A stretch of 64,000 nt of DNA from Phragmites australis (lineage: Eukaryota > Streptophyta > Magnoliopsida > Poales > Poaceae). A program made the position numbers and the translations under genes. The stretch is taken from positions 253,001 to 317,000 of the forward strand of contig NC_084940.1 in the NCBI RefSeq assembly GCF_958298935.1, in the 5' to 3' direction. Positions 60,216-64,000 of this stretch are shown one piece after another. Each line of letters starts with the position of its first letter. Positions within the stretch are counted from its first letter, which is position 1. Under the pieces are notes generated by a model, which had not been told where the DNA came from, did no database searches, and saw nothing but the letters and a program-made list of their open reading frames with translations.

Positions 60216-61269
60216 GGTCAACCAACGGGCGGTGGTGCAATGCAAATGCAATCGTGTTGTACAACTGATGAGTTGATAAACTCATCTAGGGAATGCTGTG
60301 CGGATCCGAGAGCATCTTATAGAAGCGCAAGCGCTGATGAGAATATACTGTTAATGCCTTGGGCTCCCGTTGATTGTAGATTAGACACAAGAAGATGATC
60401 AGTTGTTTATGTGGCAATGCATTCGGTGTGAGAATACACCAATCTTTGTGGCGTATTATTCTGGTGAGTTGGCGTTCAATATTGGCATTTGTTTGTTCAC
60501 TTGATCAGCTCAACGAGGCAAATGATGAGTGACGAGAGCAAATCCATGGACCAGAGTGATAAAATTAATTAAAATTGGATTTCGTATCTCCTTGCTGATC
60601 GCACCGCACAGTCAATCGAATCATCTCTCCGAGTGAATGGATTTTATCCATTCTTAATCTCATATAATCTGTCTTTATATTCTACAGATTACCTTAAATT
60701 TTACAGGAATAAATACTCGATTTTCTTCCCCTTCACCCGTTGGGCCCGCTTGCTTGATCCACGCCGTCGTCGTCGCCTCCTCCACTTTGGCAGGGAGGAC
60801 GCCATCACCTCCGCTCGCTCCCATCTGCGGGACTGGTGTTGCTGCCTCCAGGAGTCCAGGTACTCTGCTCTGAGTCTCGCGCGCTCTCGTAACTTCACGC
60901 ACCTCTCGCGTGGATCTCACGTGCTGTCACGTACTAGTTTAATTAAAAGAGGGAATCAAGGGAGAGCAGCGAGGCGATTCCTCGTCAACGGCCGCCCGGC
61001 GGTTGATTGTCGCATCCATTCCATTAATTCCTTCTCCACAGATCACCAACCAGTGGATTACCAACAGATTGATAGATAGATAGATCGATCGATCGATCGT
61101 TCGTTCGTCCGTTCGTTGAACAATTTCATTTTTTCATTTCATTTCTTTGGATTCCATTCCGTTCCATCCGCACACCACCTGCTCGACGCAATTCCCTCTC
61201 GACGAGGAGAGGACGATGGATGGATGATTGATTGCCGCCGCCGCCGCCGCCGCCTAGTGCTCCGCCGCC
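60216..61269. other. CPSF100 3' region and lipase gene leader
   Basis: 60216 to about 60500 is probable CPSF100 3' untranslated sequence. From about 60720 it becomes GC-rich and is the likely promoter and 5' untranslated region of the lipase gene, possibly with an untranslated first exon. It contains a GATA/GATC/GTTC tetranucleotide tract (61070-61116) and a GCC-repeat (61233-61252) just before the ATG. Confidence 0.45.
61070..61116. repeat. Tetranucleotide microsatellite (GATA, GATC, GTTC blocks)
   Basis: Consecutive runs of GATA, GATC and TTCG units, likely within the leader of the lipase gene and prone to length variation. Confidence 0.85.
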
Positions 61270-64000
61270 ATGTCCCTGGCGTGCGGCCTGCCGCTGCTCG
61301 AGTGCGTCTACTGCCTCGCCTGCGCGCGCTGGGCCTGGAAGCGCTGCCTCCACAGCGGCGAGGTCGACAGCGCCACCTGGGGCCTCGCCTCCGCCGCCGA
61401 CTTCGAACCCGTCCCCCGCATGTGCCGCCTCATCATGGCCAACTACGAGGACGACCTCGCCTCCCCGCTCTTCGCCCCGCCCGGTGGCTACGGCCTCGAC
61501 CCCGCCTGCGTCCTCCGCCGCACCACCTATGCCGACACCCGCGGCCGCGTCACCCCCTACCTTATCTACCTCGACCACCACCACGCCGACATCGTCCTCG
61601 CGCTCCGCGGCCTCAACCTCATCAAGGAGTCCGACTACGCGCTCCTCCTCGACAACCGACTCGGCAAGAGGCGATTCGACGGCGGCTACGTCCACAACGG
61701 CCTCCTCAGGGCCGCGGGCTGGGTGCTCGACGCCGAGTGCGACCTCCTCAGGGAACTCCTCGAGAGCTACCCCGACTACACGCTCACCTTCACGGGACAC
61801 TCCCTCGGGGCCGGCGTCGCCGCGATGCTCACAATGGTCGTTGTGCTCAACCTCGACAAGCTCGGCAATGTCGACAGGAGCCGCACACGGTGCTACGCCA
61901 TGGCGCCTGCCAGGTGCATGTCGCTCAACCTCGCCGTCAGATACGCCGACGTCATCAACTCTGTCGTCCTACAGGTCAGTCATGCTTCTCACCTGCTCCT
62001 TGCCTTTGCTGCTTCCATTGTTCATGTATGGAACGTTAATAGGCTCAACATACTTCATATTTCTCAATGACAGGATGATTTTTTGCCTCGGACGGCTACT
62101 CCTTTGGAGGACATTTTCAAGTCAATCCTCTGGTACGACCATGGAATTAATGCTGTTGTTTTCTTTTCTTTTTCTTGAGGGAAAGAATGCTGTTGTTTTC
62201 TTGATTATGTAACTGACAAATGTGGTCTGCTTGTGTCTAGTGTTATACGGTTCTACTAGCGCACACCTTTCACATTGTCATATGATTCTAGTGGCTCATA
62301 CTTTCACTCTTCCCCTTACATTGTCATGTGATTCTAGTATTCTGCTCTCTTTGTTTTCATTCCACAAACCATGGTTTCCTATTATGCACATTGGCCAATG
62401 TCTGCTTGAGTAACAACAACCTTAGACCACTAAACCGATGTTACAGCTTAATCTGATCTGTTGGGCATGCACTTGGGAGCTTATAAGCACTTAAGAATTA
62501 TTGGCTAGTTGATTATTAATGGTATAAACTTCATGGCTATATGCAACTTTATTCAGAAGTATACATCTGCCTGTGCACCAATTGATTTCCGGTAGGAAAA
62601 GTATCTCATGGGCATCACAAATGCATTAGTAAATCGCATGCAAATCCTATCAGCCATGGCACGATAGCAAAGCATTTTTTTTTTATGTTGCTGAGGTGGA
62701 CAATCTGATTTTCTTGTTTTTTTTCCTGTTTATGTTTACTGAACTGGGCTCCTAGCTATGTTTCACTTATGTTATGGAGTAGGTTAATGTATTGTGATTT
62801 CTCCTTCCTGGTTACTGGGCTCGAGCAAGTTTAAAATTAGGCCATCCTCTCTTCTTGAACAGCTTGCCATGCCTGCTATGTTTGAGATGTTTGAGGGACA
62901 CATGTATTCCTGAAGACGCAATGTTAAAGGATCCAAGGAGGCTTTATGCACCAGGGCGGATATATCACATCGTGGAAAGAGAAATGTGCAGGTACCCCTT
63001 ACCTCATTTGGTGTTCTAGTATGCAAGAAACATCTTGAGGCCCCTGAAACATAACAGTGTTGCATGGTGACAGTAAATAACAATCTTCTTAGGCACCGTG
63101 ATATGCTAGTGACACAGAAACTTTCATTGCAAATTATGGAGATGTCCTCAGAACTGTCAGAAATAGAGAACAAGTTATGCTAGTAACTTTGAATATTCAA
63201 CTCTATTGTTTTATTAAGAGAATCATAAACTGTCGCTTTGTAAGTACCTGTTCATGTTGTCAATATGTAGTTCAACTATTACATACACCACTGACTGTAA
63301 ACCCACAGTGATACTGCTACGATATGATTCCAAATAATATTGAACTTGCTCTGTTGTTTTCTTCAGAGCTTTCCTATTTCTCTTGGTCAGATTACTGTTT
63401 GTTGCTAACGAAGGCTTCCAATATTTCCATAAACAAAATTAATTCCTTGAATACATGTGCAGGTGTGGAAGATATCCACCGGTAGTCAAAACAGCAGTTC
63501 CAGTGGACGGCAGATTTGAGCACATAGTTCTTTCCTGCAACGCCACAATGGACCATGCCATTATTTGGATCGAGAGGGAAGCCCAGAAGGCTTTGGATGT
63601 AAGTCTTGTGCTTGTACTTACTTGTGGTGTCCCGACTCCTGACCTGTAGTTTTATGGTTGGTAGATTCCACCTCGTAAGCACGCAAATCAGTTGTTGTAT
63701 TTTACTGCAGTAGTTAGATTCTAGATGTGATGAATCTTGAAGCTAGAGGTGTAAAAGGAAATAGGAACTAACGTGTGTTTAAAATTCAGTGCACGTAGGT
63801 ACAATGCAGTGCCGTCTGTACATTGTCCAGATGTCAAAGTCCAAAATTGTTGAATCATTAAGGTAGACTGGTAGAGATAGGATCGTTAGGTCAGCATACA
63901 GGTATCTGTTCTGTTAGTAATTTTAGCTTGAGGAAAAAAGAATGGAATAGTAACACGGTTATGCTGCGCGTGTACAGCTGATGCTGGAAGAGGAGGACAG
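61270..64000 (+). CDS. Class-3 lipase, mono-/diacylglycerol lipase type (5' part; continues past window)
   Basis: Exons seen: 61270..61974, 62074..62132, 62863..62991, 63463..63598, 63978..>64000, all GT-AG and in phase. The N-terminus MSLACGLPLLECVYCLACARW is hydrophobic and Cys-rich, then comes a Lipase3_N-like region. The alpha/beta-hydrolase core follows with VLALRGLN, and the nucleophile elbow GHSLG puts the catalytic Ser at 178. A second Cys-rich stretch (LPCLLCLRCLRDTC) lies in exon 3, followed by PRRLYAPGRIYHIV. Family knowledge predicts hydrolysis of acylglycerols at a membrane. The catalytic Asp and His were not assigned, and the C-terminus is outside the window. The ATG at 61270 follows a GCC-rich leader in GCCGCCATG context. 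Confidence 0.92.

Noticed and set aside
61116..62212. Open frames of 224-326 codons in other frames and on the minus strand over the lipase exon
   Set aside because: Arg/Pro- or Ser/Thr/Pro-rich shadows; the frame from 61270 has the GHSLG motif and correct splice phases.

Overview
This is nuclear DNA from a flowering plant, most likely a grass. That is inferred from split genes with GT-AG introns, GC-rich first exons, dense nested LTR retrotransposons, MITEs and hAT elements, and the gene families present. No bacterial-type operons, CRISPR arrays or plasmid functions were seen. All exon models were built by hand by joining reading frames across splice consensus sites; each gives an uninterrupted frame.

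Layout. 1-3453: an hAT transposon on the minus strand with an open two-exon transposase running off the left edge, a GC-rich tandem-repeat leader and a terminal inverted-repeat end. 3836-7934 (-): a 709-aa RING-HC E3 ubiquitin ligase in seven exons. 8511-9707: a non-autonomous hAT-like element with a perfect 8-bp target duplication. 10409-11230: LTR-related repeat. 12059-15891 (-): a 316-aa short-chain dehydrogenase/reductase (TIC32-like) in eight exons, with a Tourist-type MITE in an intron. 15.9-20.8 kb: gene-poor repeats with one decayed gene fragment.

20825-49563 (-): three paralogous genes of the USP / coiled-coil / receptor-like kinase / U-box family. A (20825-24598) has lost the U-box. 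B (26723-31391) has a GFG in place of DFG and an apparent GC-AG intron. C (44431-49563) is full length. Between B and C lies about 13 kb of transposon debris: a Tourist-like element, a degenerate copia element broken by a solo LTR that itself carries a second solo LTR (both with matching 5-bp target duplications), a 5'-truncated LINE with a 15-bp target duplication, and another solo LTR. The likeliest history is local duplication of one gene followed by expansion of one spacer.

53105-60215 (+): an 18-exon gene for CPSF100, the catalytically inactive metallo-beta-lactamase-fold subunit of the mRNA 3'-end processing complex, preceded by a cluster of site II promoter motifs. 61270 to the right edge (+): the 5' part of a class-3 lipase gene of the mono-/diacylglycerol lipase type.

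The most notable biology is the triplet of kinase/U-box paralogues in which each copy carries a different lesion, one of them a probable pseudokinase, plus the datable nesting of mobile elements between them.
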